Position numbers and translations under genes: made by a program | The notes under the pieces: model-generated | What the model saw: the letters and a program-made list of their open reading frames with translations, nothing else | Databases searched by the model: none | What the model was told of the DNA's origin: nothing | In this document: piece after piece, positions 25,437-34,768 of the stretch | Layout of the letters: every line of letters starts with the position of its first letter | Numbering within the stretch: the first letter of the stretch is position 1 | Assembly: GCF_030690345.1 (NCBI RefSeq) | Contig: NZ_JAUYGV010000009.1 | Location: forward strand, 248,001 to 312,000 | Length of the DNA: 64,000 nt | From: Rheinheimera sp. | GTDB taxonomy: Bacteria; Pseudomonadota; Gammaproteobacteria; Enterobacterales; Alteromonadaceae | Direction of reading: 5' to 3'

Positions 25437-26680
25437 GTTGGTTAGACATTTGCCGTGAAAGCCGATTTGTTTTACGCAAGAAGAGCATAGCTTTAGTGCT
25501 TTTGGTTGGTTTTTTACTGGCTTTATTTTCTGTGTGGACCGGCAGCGTGGAAGTCGCGCAGCAACATGCCACCATAGAGCGTATGCAAAAAGCAGATCAA
25601 CAGGATCAAGCCGATGTAACAAAACGCTACGATGATTATGGCTCCCTTGCTTATTATACTTTTCACCTGACTTATGCGCCGCCATCTTCACTGGCCTTTG
25701 CCGCTTTAGGCGTACGTGATGTTTATCCATGGAAGCATCGTATCCGTATGCTGGCACTTGAAGGGCAAATTCATGAGTCCGATACCCAAAACCCTGAGCT
25801 GGCACTGGTTGGCCGTATTGATTTTACTTTTGTTATCGCCGTTATTGCGCCCTTACTGCTTATATTGTTACTGCATGATTTGCGGGCCAGCGAGCGGGCT
25901 GCCGGCCGGTTAGACTTTTTATCTATTACTGCGCGCACGGCGTATAGCTTGTGGCCGTTACGGGCCGTAGTTGTTTTACTAACGCTGTGGCTAGCGCTTA
26001 TGCTGCCTTTTATCGCCGGCGCTATATTTAATGGCGTCTCTGCCGGGTTAATGCTGTCGGTTATAGCCATAGCACTGGTTTATATTCTGCTGTGGGCATT
26101 ACTGTGTTATTGGGTGGCACGTTTTAGCTTTTCTGCCCCGGTACTGGCCTCGTTTTTAATCGGCTTTTGGTTATTAACCACCTTTATTATTCCTGCTGTC
26201 GCCAATGTCGCGATTGATAAAGGCTTTCATGGCCCGCAAGGCGGCGATATTCTGCTGACCCAGCGTGAAGCGGTAAATGATGCCTGGGATATTCCTATTG
26301 AAACAACCATGCACGCTTTTGTGGTATCTCATCCTGAGTGGGCTGGCAAAACCCAGGTAAAATCGCTGTTTGAATGGAAATGGTATTACGCCTTTCAGCA
26401 ATTGGGGGATGAAGCGGCCTGGCCATTAGCGCAAGCTTATCAGCAAACCGCAGAAGATAAATATCGGGCGGCTGGTTGTGTAGCATGGTTATCACCGGCA
26501 ACCTTACTGCAAAGAACCCTTACCGATTGGGCGCAAACAGACGCGAAAGCGGCCTGGCGCTATGAACAAAAAGTAAGAGATTTTCACGCTCAACTGCGTC
26601 ATTTTTATTATCCGCTGCTGTTCAGCGACGATAAATACCACGCAGAAGCCCCGGACGCACAGCCTGTCTTTAACCCCTAA
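25433..26680 (+). CDS. ABC-2 type permease, second DUF3526-like subunit
   Basis: This gene starts at ATG 25433 with an ATGA overlap to the first permease. The 415-residue protein repeats the architecture: a first helix at about 17-35, an extracytoplasmic region with YYTFHLTYAPPSSLAF, the coupling motif RASERAAGRLDFLSITA, several helices, and a C-terminal soluble domain. The two permeases would form a heterodimer with the ATPase upstream. No substrate-binding protein is encoded, which fits an ABC-2 exporter or an energy-coupled membrane extractor rather than a classical importer. Confidence 0.8.
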   Translation: MSWLDICRESRFVLRKKSIALVLLVGFLLALFSVWTGSVEVAQQHATIERMQKADQQDQADVTKRYDDYGSLAYYTFHLTYAPPSSLAFAALGVRDVYPWKHRIRMLALEGQIHESDTQNPELALVGRIDFTFVIAVIAPLLLILLLHDLRASERAAGRLDFLSITARTAYSLWPLRAVVVLLTLWLALMLPFIAGAIFNGVSAGLMLSVIAIALVYILLWALLCYWVARFSFSAPVLASFLIGFWLLTTFIIPAVANVAIDKGFHGPQGGDILLTQREAVNDAWDIPIETTMHAFVVSHPEWAGKTQVKSLFEWKWYYAFQQLGDEAAWPLAQAYQQTAEDKYRAAGCVAWLSPATLLQRTLTDWAQTDAKAAWRYEQKVRDFHAQLRHFYYPLLFSDDKYHAEAPDAQPVFNP

Positions 26681-26872
26681 GGTTTAGAGGCTGGCAGCAC
26701 TTAGTTTAATGTTAAGTAAAGCACAGGTTTGTTTATGTTATCGGTATAGCTTTCCCACAATCTTGGCAAAGATTCAGTAGCGGTGGTACCCCGGCAAAAA
26801 GGTTGGCTGTAGCAGCAAAGTAAATTACTGCATGTTATGCTGCTGCTTTAGCGTAGCAAATCCGGAGGCGCG

Positions 26873-27532
26873 GTGTTTCAGGCAGTTATTTTCGATATGG
26901 ACGGTGTGCTGATCGACTCTGAGCCGTTATGGCATCAGGCCGAGCAGGCCATTCTGGGCGGCTTGGGGGTGGATTTCACTAAACCACCGCAGTTGCAAAG
27001 CACCGGGTTGACTACCGCCAGCGTGGTTGCGCATTGGTATCAGCATCAGCCCTGGCCAACGCTTACACCACTGCAGGTAGAGCAACAGATTATTCAGTTT
27101 GTTGCCAACGGCGTAAGGCAAGGCGGTGTGGCCAAAACCGGTTTGCCTGCACTGCTACAGCAACTGGAGCAAGCGGCGCTAAAAATCGCCGTGGCCACTA
27201 ACTCGCCGCAACTGCTGCTTGATACCACCTTGCAGCGACTGAATATCGCGCATTATTTCCATGCCCGTTGCCATATAGAGCTGGTAACACAGGGTAAACC
27301 GGCGCCGGATATTTACCTGTTAGCCGCAGAAAAGCTGGGCGTAGCACCGCGGCATTGTTTAGTGTTCGAAGACTCCTTTGCCGGCGTTACTGCCGCTAAA
27401 GCCGCCGGCATGACAGTGGTTGCGATACCGGCCGCGCATGAATGGCAGCACAGCAAATTTGATATCGCCGATCATAAAATCCGCTGCTTTACTGAGTTTG
27501 ACTACCGGCAACTGCCGGCATTGCTCAGCTGA
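26873..27532 (+). CDS. hxpB: HAD-family sugar phosphatase, HxpB/YniC-like
   Basis: The 219-residue protein starts at GTG 26873 behind GGAGG. It has HAD motif I FDMDGVLIDSEPLW (nucleophile and acid aspartates), motif II ATNSP, motif III lysine in TQGKPAPDIY and motif IV FEDSFAGVTAAKAAG. The overall pattern, including LWYxxQPW-like VAHWYQHQPWP and the length, matches E. coli HxpB (YniC), a hexitol and 2-deoxyglucose-6-phosphate phosphatase. Related beta-phosphoglucomutases share these motifs, so substrate choice is not certain. It is followed after 20 bases by the dGTPase-like gene. Confidence 0.8.
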   Translation: MFQAVIFDMDGVLIDSEPLWHQAEQAILGGLGVDFTKPPQLQSTGLTTASVVAHWYQHQPWPTLTPLQVEQQIIQFVANGVRQGGVAKTGLPALLQQLEQAALKIAVATNSPQLLLDTTLQRLNIAHYFHARCHIELVTQGKPAPDIYLLAAEKLGVAPRHCLVFEDSFAGVTAAKAAGMTVVAIPAAHEWQHSKFDIADHKIRCFTEFDYRQLPALLS

Positions 27533-27552
27533 GCATAACCTGAGACTAAGCT

Positions 27553-29010
27553 ATGGATTTTCGCAATAAAATCAAAGCAGATCGCGTACTGCAAAGCCGC
27601 AGCGGCGATTTACACAGCGCGCTGGAAAGTGACCGGGGCCGCATTATTAACTCGGCAGCAGTACGACGCTTACAACAAAAAACCCAGGTATTTCCGCTGG
27701 AGCGCAATGCTGCCGTGCGCAGCCGCTTAACACACTCGTTGGAAGTGCAGCAAAGCGGCCGTTTTATTGTGCAATCCATATTCCGCTTGTTATCAGATGC
27801 AGAGCAAGCAGAGTATGGCTTAACCGGGCTGGAGCGGCCCATCGAATCGCTGGTAGAAATGGCCTGCCTGCTGCACGATGTCGGTAACCCGCCGTTTGGC
27901 CACAGTGGCGAAAGTGCCATCAATGCCTGGTTTAGTACAACGTTGCCGACACTGACCGCACAGCATCAGCTGCAGGATAACGCTTTATGGCAGACACTGT
28001 GCATCGAGCTGGCCCGGTTTGAAGGCAACGCCCAGGCCATACGGCTGGTACACAGCCTGCAGCGGATGAACCTGACCTACTCGCAAATTGCCTGTATTTT
28101 AAAATACACCCGCCAGGGCACTGCCGCCAAACCGGATAACAGCCACAGTCAAAGCTATTTACAGAAGAAACCCGGTTACTATTACTCCGAGCAAAAATTA
28201 GTTGAGGCCCTGTGGCAGGAAATGCAAACCGCCGCGCATTGCCGCCATCCGCTGACCTATATTATGGAAGCCGCCGACGATATTTCTTACTGTCTGGCAG
28301 ATCTTGAAGATGCGGTAGAAAAAGGCCTGCTGAGCTTAACTGAACTGGCGCAGCAGCTTAATACCACCTTTGTTGAGCTGGAACCGCAAAGCCGGTTAAT
28401 CAGCACTCACAGTGGTGCCAGCGAGAGCTTTGCCGCCCTGGTAAAGGCCGCGCTGGATAAGGCGACGGATGAACCGATTAACAAAACCTCAGAGTTTTTT
28501 ATTAAGTTGCGCGTAGGCATGATCCACCCGTTGGTGCGCCATGCGGCGCAGCAGTTTATCAGTAACATCGACGCGGTATATCACGGCACTCTGAACCGCG
28601 CTTTGCTGGAAGATAGCAGCCAGTACCATGCCATTACCAGCACCTTTAAGCAGGTTGCCCGCCAGTTTGTGTTTAACCAGCCCGAGGTAGAAACACTGGA
28701 GTTGCAAGGTTTTCGCATTATTGCCGGTTTGCTTAGCAGCTATCAGCCACTGTTGCTGTTGTCGCGCGCTGAATTTGCCGCGGTGTTGCAAAACCAGGCC
28801 TACCATCTAGCCCAACAGCAACGGCTGGCGCATCGCTTGCCAAATAAGCATGTCGCGGCATACCAGTTAGCCGTGGCGGATATGGCCGCGAGCGATAACG
28901 CCCCGGAGCTGTATTATCGCTGTCGTTTGCTGCAGGACTTTATCAGCGGCATGACCGACCATTTTGCGTTCGACGAGTACCAAACCCTGGTTAACTGCCA
29001 CAGCCAATAA
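27553..29010 (+). CDS. dgt: Deoxyguanosinetriphosphate triphosphohydrolase-like HD protein
   Basis: The 485-residue protein shows the dGTPase signature. SAAVRRLQQKTQVFPLE is followed by RSRLTHSLEV (metal ligand His61), LLHDVGNPPFGHSGE (His108, Asp109) and a later ADDISYCLADLED aspartate. It converts dGTP to deoxyguanosine and tripolyphosphate, and relatives deplete nucleotides during phage infection. Length fits the E. coli-type Dgt (about 505 residues). Its nearness to the phosphatase gene suggests co-transcription. A housekeeping or defence role cannot be separated from sequence. Confidence 0.88.
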   Translation: MDFRNKIKADRVLQSRSGDLHSALESDRGRIINSAAVRRLQQKTQVFPLERNAAVRSRLTHSLEVQQSGRFIVQSIFRLLSDAEQAEYGLTGLERPIESLVEMACLLHDVGNPPFGHSGESAINAWFSTTLPTLTAQHQLQDNALWQTLCIELARFEGNAQAIRLVHSLQRMNLTYSQIACILKYTRQGTAAKPDNSHSQSYLQKKPGYYYSEQKLVEALWQEMQTAAHCRHPLTYIMEAADDISYCLADLEDAVEKGLLSLTELAQQLNTTFVELEPQSRLISTHSGASESFAALVKAALDKATDEPINKTSEFFIKLRVGMIHPLVRHAAQQFISNIDAVYHGTLNRALLEDSSQYHAITSTFKQVARQFVFNQPEVETLELQGFRIIAGLLSSYQPLLLLSRAEFAAVLQNQAYHLAQQQRLAHRLPNKHVAAYQLAVADMAASDNAPELYYRCRLLQDFISGMTDHFAFDEYQTLVNCHSQ

Positions 29011-29013
29011 GAA

Positions 29014-29036
29014 GCATCCGGCTGTGAGCCGGATGC
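29014..29036 (+). terminator. Hairpin between convergent dgt and esterase genes
   Basis: GCATCCGGCT and AGCCGGATGC form a perfect 10-bp stem with a three-base loop just after the dgt stop. There is no long T tract, so it may act as a weak bidirectional terminator or RNA-end stabiliser. Confidence 0.55.
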
Positions 29037-29064
29037 ATGAGTTGCTGCCTTATGGTTACATTGA

Positions 29065-30873
29065 TTACGGTAATTGTAATTGCCCGAACAGCCAATCCAG
29101 CGCCTGCTTTATTTGCTCTGGTTGCTGCACCGGTACTAAGTGATCACTGTTACTCAGAGCAATATATTGACCGTTAGATAACGAAGCCTGCTCTGCACTC
29201 CAGGCACTGCCTTCCTGTTGCCACAGACGCAGTGCTTCAGCCAGTTCAGGTTCATCCTCTTGCACTGAATCTATCTGCTGCTGTTCAAAATCACTGTCAA
29301 TCACACTGATCGGTATTGCTGAAAGCATTGGTAAGGCGGCATAGCCGTCAAGGTCTGCAATATAACCGGCAATTTCTATGGCCCGGGCCTGTTGCTGAGG
29401 AATAAGTAAGCGTTGCTGTATAATTTGTTCAAAGTAGCTCCAGTCCAGTTGCACATTATGCTGTGCCACTAACTGCTGCACTTCCTGATATTCAACATTG
29501 AGCTTATCTTTGGTTCTTTCTGTCCAGTTACCGGCAGCAAGGTGGGGCAGCAAAGCCGGTAAGTTCGCCAGATACCAATCTGCAGGGTAACCCTGATACA
29601 AACTTAGCGAATGCGGCAACGGAATGTCGGGATCAATATACAACATGGCTTTAATATCAAACTGCTGCTGATGCTGCTGATAAAACCAGCGCGCACTGAT
29701 ACTGCTGCTGGAAAAGCTGACCAACGCCAGTTGTGTTTCCTGTAACTGTTGTAGCACTGCCGCCAGATCATCAGCAAAACGGCGGTAAGACAGCTCGTCC
29801 GCTTTGCTGCTATAAGCATTGCCCAACCGGTCGATGCTGTAGACCCGATACTGCTGTGCCAACAGTGGCTGCAGCGCGGCAAACCAAGCGCTGTCGCTAT
29901 GATAGTTATAATTCGGCCCGGCCAACAGCACTACAGCTGGTCCCGGATTGTCCAGCCCCATAGCACGGACATGAAACTGCCCCTGCTCAGTGGTTACCAG
30001 TTTTGAATGCTCAGGTAACTCCGGCTGATCCAGTTCCGCAAAAAATGTCATGATCCGACGGCTGGTATCAAAACCGGTAAACTGCCAGTTATGCCCGCCA
30101 TCCTCTACGCTATACAACTGGAACTTTTGCGTACCATTATGGTAACTGGTCAGGTTGGTATCTGGTGCTACCGACGCTTTGTGCAATGCATAAGGTAATG
30201 CGCCGTTTTTTTCCGCCATTAAGGCAATAGCATCCGGTGAGCTGATCAGACCGAAATTATTGTGCTCCACACCTGTATAAGGCAGAACGGTGTCCGCGGT
30301 GCCATGTATCATCATCAGCGATACCGCAGCCTCAGGCGAACAATCCGATGCCAGCTGGGTTGACATCGATGCGGCCACCACAGCAACAGCTTTGAATAGA
30401 TGAGGCAGATTACAGGCCAAATTCTGTACGAATAACCCGCCCTGAGAATAGCCTGCGGCATATACTTCACCCGGCGTCACAGTGTAACGGTTGCTGATAT
30501 CGGCAATCATATCGGCGGTAAAGCCTAAGTCATCTGCGCCCAGACGATGAGCAATGTTGCAGTTACAGCCTTCATTCCATTCTACCTGCTCAGAATCCGG
30601 ATAAGCGACAATATAGTCATCACTCATTTGCTCAAAATGACTGAGTGACTGCATCCCATTACCACTGCCCCCGGAAGGATGAAATGCCAGCAATAATTTA
30701 TAACTATTTGCCGGCTGATACTGTTGTGGCAGCGCCAGCCAGTAGCTACGGCTACCCAGCTCTACCTGCTGTAGCTGCTGAGCAGAGTCCTGCTGCTTAT
30801 CAGAAGACTGGCAGGCCGTCAGGCCAATCAGCAGCGTTATTGCCCAGCCTATTGTTTTTATTTGTTGTTTCAT
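29065..30873 (-). CDS. Two-domain lipoprotein esterase (PHB-depolymerase/LpqC-like plus second hydrolase fold)
   Basis: The 602-residue protein has a lipoprotein signal ending GLTAC (lipid Cys21). Residues about 40-285 form a PHB-depolymerase/feruloyl-esterase-like domain with LLAFHPSGGSGNGM, the nucleophile elbow GYSQGG (Ser143), Asp194 in HGTADTVLP and His261 in DGGHNW. Residues about 300-600 form a second alpha/beta-hydrolase fold (VVLLAGPNYNYHSDSAWF, RVYSIDRLGNAYS). Its elbow reads SFSSS (Ser386-390) without the usual glycines, so activity of the second domain is doubtful. The gene is divergent from a CadC-like regulator that probably controls it. Substrate unknown. Confidence 0.75.
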   Translation of the reverse strand: MKQQIKTIGWAITLLIGLTACQSSDKQQDSAQQLQQVELGSRSYWLALPQQYQPANSYKLLLAFHPSGGSGNGMQSLSHFEQMSDDYIVAYPDSEQVEWNEGCNCNIAHRLGADDLGFTADMIADISNRYTVTPGEVYAAGYSQGGLFVQNLACNLPHLFKAVAVVAASMSTQLASDCSPEAAVSLMMIHGTADTVLPYTGVEHNNFGLISSPDAIALMAEKNGALPYALHKASVAPDTNLTSYHNGTQKFQLYSVEDGGHNWQFTGFDTSRRIMTFFAELDQPELPEHSKLVTTEQGQFHVRAMGLDNPGPAVVLLAGPNYNYHSDSAWFAALQPLLAQQYRVYSIDRLGNAYSSKADELSYRRFADDLAAVLQQLQETQLALVSFSSSSISARWFYQQHQQQFDIKAMLYIDPDIPLPHSLSLYQGYPADWYLANLPALLPHLAAGNWTERTKDKLNVEYQEVQQLVAQHNVQLDWSYFEQIIQQRLLIPQQQARAIEIAGYIADLDGYAALPMLSAIPISVIDSDFEQQQIDSVQEDEPELAEALRLWQQEGSAWSAEQASLSNGQYIALSNSDHLVPVQQPEQIKQALDWLFGQLQLP

Positions 30874-30980
30874 ATTAATGTCCTGTTAACCTGAATGCCG
30901 GCCAAGCTTACGCCTGCAATACAGTTTTGCCGCGGCCTTCGAGCTGATGTTTATATGATGAAAAGCTTACCGGACCCGAA

Positions 30981-33038
30981 ATGAACCCAGAGATAAATAC
31001 CGAGCACACAGCAAGCTGGCAGTTAGGACGCATAATTTACGAAAGCCAGAATCGTCAGTTGCAACAGGGTGAACAACAACTGTACCTGGAGCCACGCCAA
31101 CATAAATTGTTGTTGGTGTTACTACAACATGCGTCTCAGGTAGTCAGCCGCGAGCAACTTATCAGCAGCGTCTGGGATGGCCGTATAGTCAGCGAGGGAG
31201 CTATCAACCGCGCGGTGTCGATGCTGCGAAAAGCCTTTGCCAGCCTCGATCCACAGACAAACTACATTGAAACATTGCCTAAGCTCGGTTACCGCTTGCT
31301 GCCGGCAGCAACTATTATCGCCACGGGCTTACCCGCCTCCCGCCCGGCTGCCACCGGAGCCATTCCACACCAACGCTGGTTTAGGCTGAGCGGGTTGGCA
31401 ATATTGTTATGCAGCCTGGCGGCCTGGTTTCTGCTTAGCAAAACGCTGCCGTCGCTTAGCGCCGGTAATGCAGAGCCGCACACCGGCTTTAACGGCCGGG
31501 AAAGCCAGCTTAGCAGCAACCTCGCAGCAACTGCGTTGTTGTACCAGCGTCAAACTGCTAATGGGAACTATCAAATCTGGCTCAATACGTTGGCGGATAG
31601 CCAACACCACCAATTGACCAAGGATAACGAAGACAGCCGTTATCCGGCGTTAAGCCCTGACGGCAGCCAGTTTGCCTTTGTGCGCTACACGGCCGGCAAC
31701 AAGTGCCAACTGGTGCTGCAGCAAATAACCATGCCGGCGCTTATTACAACTGAAGATAACCGCCGCGTATTACACCAATGCCCGGCAGATAACGATCCGC
31801 AGCTAAGTTGGCAAGCCGACGGTCAGGCGTTGTTTTTCCGCCAGCGGCCCGACAAAACCCAACCTTATCAGTTGCACCGGCTGAGTATGGGTAGCGGAGT
31901 TTTACACCAGTTAACATTAATGCCAACCAATTATTCCGGCCTTGGTGATGTTGCCCTGGCACCATCAGCTACCCCAGGTAAGTTGGCACTACTGCGTTAT
32001 ATTTCAACCAACGCCAGTGAACTTCAGATACTGAACAGCAACAGCGGCGAAATTATGCATACACAACCACTGCCGGTTCGGGCTAATGCGCTGGCTTGGT
32101 ATAGCGATACCATGTTGCTGCTCAGCGCTGGCCAGACCCTGTACCAATATCATATTGCCGATGCCAGCCTCAGCCCCTTGTATCACGCTGCCGACCCTAT
32201 CAACTCGTTTGTCGTCGCCGGTAACTCATTGTATTTCAGCAGCACTGAGCTGAGCGCCGATATCTGGCAGACTGACAGCCAGGGGACCCAAGCGGTGCGC
32301 ATTAACAGCTCGCGGCTGGATACCATGCCGCGTCTGTCGCATGACGCTACACAGCTGGCTTTTCTCAGCACCCGCCATGGCCACGAGCAGTTGTGGCTGC
32401 AACAACCGGACGGCACCGAGCGGTTGCTGACTGAGCTGCCCGGACAGCCAGGTTTTATCCGGCCGGAGTGGTCGGCAGATGACAAACAGTTGCTGTTCAG
32501 CAAAGACGGTGCCGCCTACAGCGTGAACATTGCCAATGCTAAGTTGCAAACGCTGCTGACAGCAGATAAACAGGTTGGCGTGGTAAATTGGGGGCCAGAC
32601 AGCAATAGCCTGCTGTACAGCAGCCAGCGCGATGGCGACTGGCAGTTATGGCTGTATGACATACTCAGCAAGACAGAGAAAAAACTGACGCAGCAGGGAG
32701 GCTATAGCGGCCGTATTTGGCAGGGAGGATTATATTTCAGCAAGTTTCATCACGACGGTCTGTGGTACAAGGATTTACGTTCCGGCAACGAACAGTTGCT
32801 GCTGGCACAGTTTGACAAGATAAACTGGCTGAACTGGCATATTGATCAGGGACAATTGTATTACTACACGCCCGGCCAGGGTATTTACCGGCTGAACCCG
32901 GCAAACGGCGACAATACACTGCACCTGACTGAGCCCGGCCGGTTTATCCGGCATTTCAACGTGCGCCACAACCAGACAGTGTTTGTGCGTCACAACGGGG
33001 TCCAGGGCGATATTTATCGTTTGCCGCTGTCGCGTTAG
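30981..33038 (+). CDS. CadC-like membrane transcriptional regulator with periplasmic beta-propeller
   Basis: The 685-residue protein carries an OmpR-type winged-helix DNA-binding domain (about 12-108, with YLEPRQHKLLLVLLQHASQV and INRAVSMLRKAF). One membrane helix follows (about 135-154), then a large periplasmic region of TolB/PD40-type repeats (DSRYPALSPDGSQFAFVR, DTMPRLSHDATQLAFLS, FIRPEWSADDKQLLFSKD). It should bind DNA directly while sensing something outside the membrane, as CadC and ToxR do. The divergent esterase gene 108 bases away is the obvious target. A propeller sensor suggests a polymer or protein ligand, which is inference. Confidence 0.88.
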   Translation: MNPEINTEHTASWQLGRIIYESQNRQLQQGEQQLYLEPRQHKLLLVLLQHASQVVSREQLISSVWDGRIVSEGAINRAVSMLRKAFASLDPQTNYIETLPKLGYRLLPAATIIATGLPASRPAATGAIPHQRWFRLSGLAILLCSLAAWFLLSKTLPSLSAGNAEPHTGFNGRESQLSSNLAATALLYQRQTANGNYQIWLNTLADSQHHQLTKDNEDSRYPALSPDGSQFAFVRYTAGNKCQLVLQQITMPALITTEDNRRVLHQCPADNDPQLSWQADGQALFFRQRPDKTQPYQLHRLSMGSGVLHQLTLMPTNYSGLGDVALAPSATPGKLALLRYISTNASELQILNSNSGEIMHTQPLPVRANALAWYSDTMLLLSAGQTLYQYHIADASLSPLYHAADPINSFVVAGNSLYFSSTELSADIWQTDSQGTQAVRINSSRLDTMPRLSHDATQLAFLSTRHGHEQLWLQQPDGTERLLTELPGQPGFIRPEWSADDKQLLFSKDGAAYSVNIANAKLQTLLTADKQVGVVNWGPDSNSLLYSSQRDGDWQLWLYDILSKTEKKLTQQGGYSGRIWQGGLYFSKFHHDGLWYKDLRSGNEQLLLAQFDKINWLNWHIDQGQLYYYTPGQGIYRLNPANGDNTLHLTEPGRFIRHFNVRHNQTVFVRHNGVQGDIYRLPLSR

Positions 33039-33136
33039 AGCGGATTCGTTGCTGTTGCAATACAAATTTGGCACACTCAGCCCCACCATACCGGCCTGAC
33101 GACAGGTCGTGTTGCCTTACTACTGCAGGAATTATT

Positions 33137-34114
33137 ATGTCCGATAACAAGTATCCACTGGCGCATTACGTCAACCACAATAGTGCGTTGATATTCGGCT
33201 GTATGAGTTTAGGCGGTGGCTGGAGCCGCGAGCCGACCAGCAACGCTGATATACAGCAGGCACATACGGTGATCGATGCCGCGCTGGACGCCGGTATTTG
33301 CCTGTTCGACCATGCTGATATTTATACCCACGGCAAAGCCGAGCAAGTATTTGGCAAGGTGCTGCAACAGCGGCCACAGCTGCGTGAGCAAATCAGCCTG
33401 CAATCTAAATGCGGCATTCGCTTTGCTGATGCCAATACTCCGCAGCGCTATGATTTCTCGTCCGGCTGGATATTGCAGTCGGTGGATAATATTTTATCGC
33501 GGCTTAACATTGAGCAGCTGGATGTGCTGTTGTTACACCGGCCGGACCCTTTGATGCAACCGGAAGAAGTGGCAGCAGCTTTTGCGCAGTTGCAACAGGC
33601 CGGTAAGGTAAAGCACTTTGGTGTATCGAATATGCAACAGCACCAAATGGCGCTGTTGCAAGATGCATTGGCCACGCCATTGGTGGCCAATCAGCTGGAG
33701 CTGAGCTTAAGCCATCTGGCCTGGCTGGATGAGGGCACCACGGCCGGTTGCAGCGGCGAGCCGGGCGTTAACTTTGGCAGCGGCACTATCGAATACTGCC
33801 GGCGTAACAAGGTACAGTTGCAAGCCTGGGGCAGCTTAAGCCAGGGCTTGTTCAGCGGCAAAGATGTGACTGATGCAGCGGCAAATATTCGTGTTACGGC
33901 TGACCTGGTGGCGCAACTGGCGGCAGAATATCAGGTAAGCAAGGAGGCCATAGTATTAGCCTGGCTAATGCGCCACCCGGCCAATATTCAGCCGGTAATC
34001 GGCACCACTAATATTCAGCGTATTAACGCCTGTACTCAGGCCACCAGGGTGCAGCTAAGCCGTGAACATTGGTATGCGCTGTATCTGGCCGCGCGCGGCC
34101 GCGCTTTACCCTAG
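33137..34114 (+). CDS. Aldo/keto reductase, YdhF-like
   Basis: ATG 33137 has AGGA six bases upstream; the longer upstream frame is not needed. The 325-residue protein has the AKR catalytic landmarks FDHADIYTHGKAE (Asp and Tyr), QSKCGIRF (Lys) and LLHRPDPLMQPEEVA (His), then KVKHFGVSNMQQHQ and the C-terminal cofactor stretch QPVIGTTNIQRINA. It closely follows E. coli YdhF in motif order and length. It is an NADPH-dependent oxidoreductase of unknown physiological substrate. It converges on the TetR gene with only four bases between stops. Confidence 0.88.
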   Translation: MSDNKYPLAHYVNHNSALIFGCMSLGGGWSREPTSNADIQQAHTVIDAALDAGICLFDHADIYTHGKAEQVFGKVLQQRPQLREQISLQSKCGIRFADANTPQRYDFSSGWILQSVDNILSRLNIEQLDVLLLHRPDPLMQPEEVAAAFAQLQQAGKVKHFGVSNMQQHQMALLQDALATPLVANQLELSLSHLAWLDEGTTAGCSGEPGVNFGSGTIEYCRRNKVQLQAWGSLSQGLFSGKDVTDAAANIRVTADLVAQLAAEYQVSKEAIVLAWLMRHPANIQPVIGTTNIQRINACTQATRVQLSREHWYALYLAARGRALP

Positions 34115-34118
34115 TGGT

Positions 34119-34766
34119 TTATTCTTGTGCAGCGCCCCACCATAACCGGCACAGCGCCGCGGTCAGCTCAGCAGTAAAATCCCACTGCAATTGCGCCAGC
34201 CCGGCTTGCTGCAACAACGTTTGCACCGCAGCGGGCAGCTGCGTACTTTGATACAGGCCCAGGGTTAACGCATAGCTGTGCAACAGAAGCTGGCTGGCGC
34301 TGGCCGGGCTTAACTGCGTAAAACGCACTGCCAGTTTGCCGCCCAGCGTATCCAGCGCCTGAGCCAATTGCTGCTTAAACGCCAACAACTGCGGCTGCGG
34401 CAGGTTTTGCTCCAGCACAGCGTTTAGCAGTGCCAGCAGCGGCAGCAAGGTTGCCGACTGTTGCAGCAGTTTAAGGTAACCATCGGCGAACGGCTCTGCC
34501 GCCTCTGACAACGGCTGCGGCAGCTGCTCAATCAACCGTTCCAGCGCTGTGAACAACTCTGCAAAGTCTTGCGTTAACAGGGCAAGAAAAATCTGCTCTT
34601 TACTCTGAAAATAGCGGTACACGGTGCCCTTAGCCAGCCCGGTGTCGGCGGCAATATCGGCAACCGCCGGTAAACGTTGTTGCTGTAAAAACAAGCGCCG
34701 CGCCGAAGCAATAAAGTCGGCGCGCCGCTGTTGTTTGGCCTCTGCGCTGATAGCATTTTGCTTCAT
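34119..34766 (-). CDS. TetR-family transcriptional regulator
   Basis: The 215-residue protein has an N-terminal TetR helix-turn-helix (about 33-60, AVADIAADTGLAKGTVYRYFQSKEQIF) and a Leu/Gln-rich ligand-binding domain. It follows the aldehyde dehydrogenase gene by two bases on the same strand, so both come from one transcript. Two matching palindromes lie in front of that transcript and are the expected autoregulatory sites. The inducer is probably an aldehyde or related hydrophobic compound, by inference. Confidence 0.88.
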   Translation of the reverse strand: MKQNAISAEAKQQRRADFIASARRLFLQQQRLPAVADIAADTGLAKGTVYRYFQSKEQIFLALLTQDFAELFTALERLIEQLPQPLSEAAEPFADGYLKLLQQSATLLPLLALLNAVLEQNLPQPQLLAFKQQLAQALDTLGGKLAVRFTQLSPASASQLLLHSYALTLGLYQSTQLPAAVQTLLQQAGLAQLQWDFTAELTAALCRLWWGAAQE

Positions 34767-34768
34767 AC

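Noticed and set aside
26681-26872. A small RNA or riboswitch before the HAD phosphatase gene
   Set aside because: Only short imperfect repeats of GCAGC type were seen, with no convincing structure.
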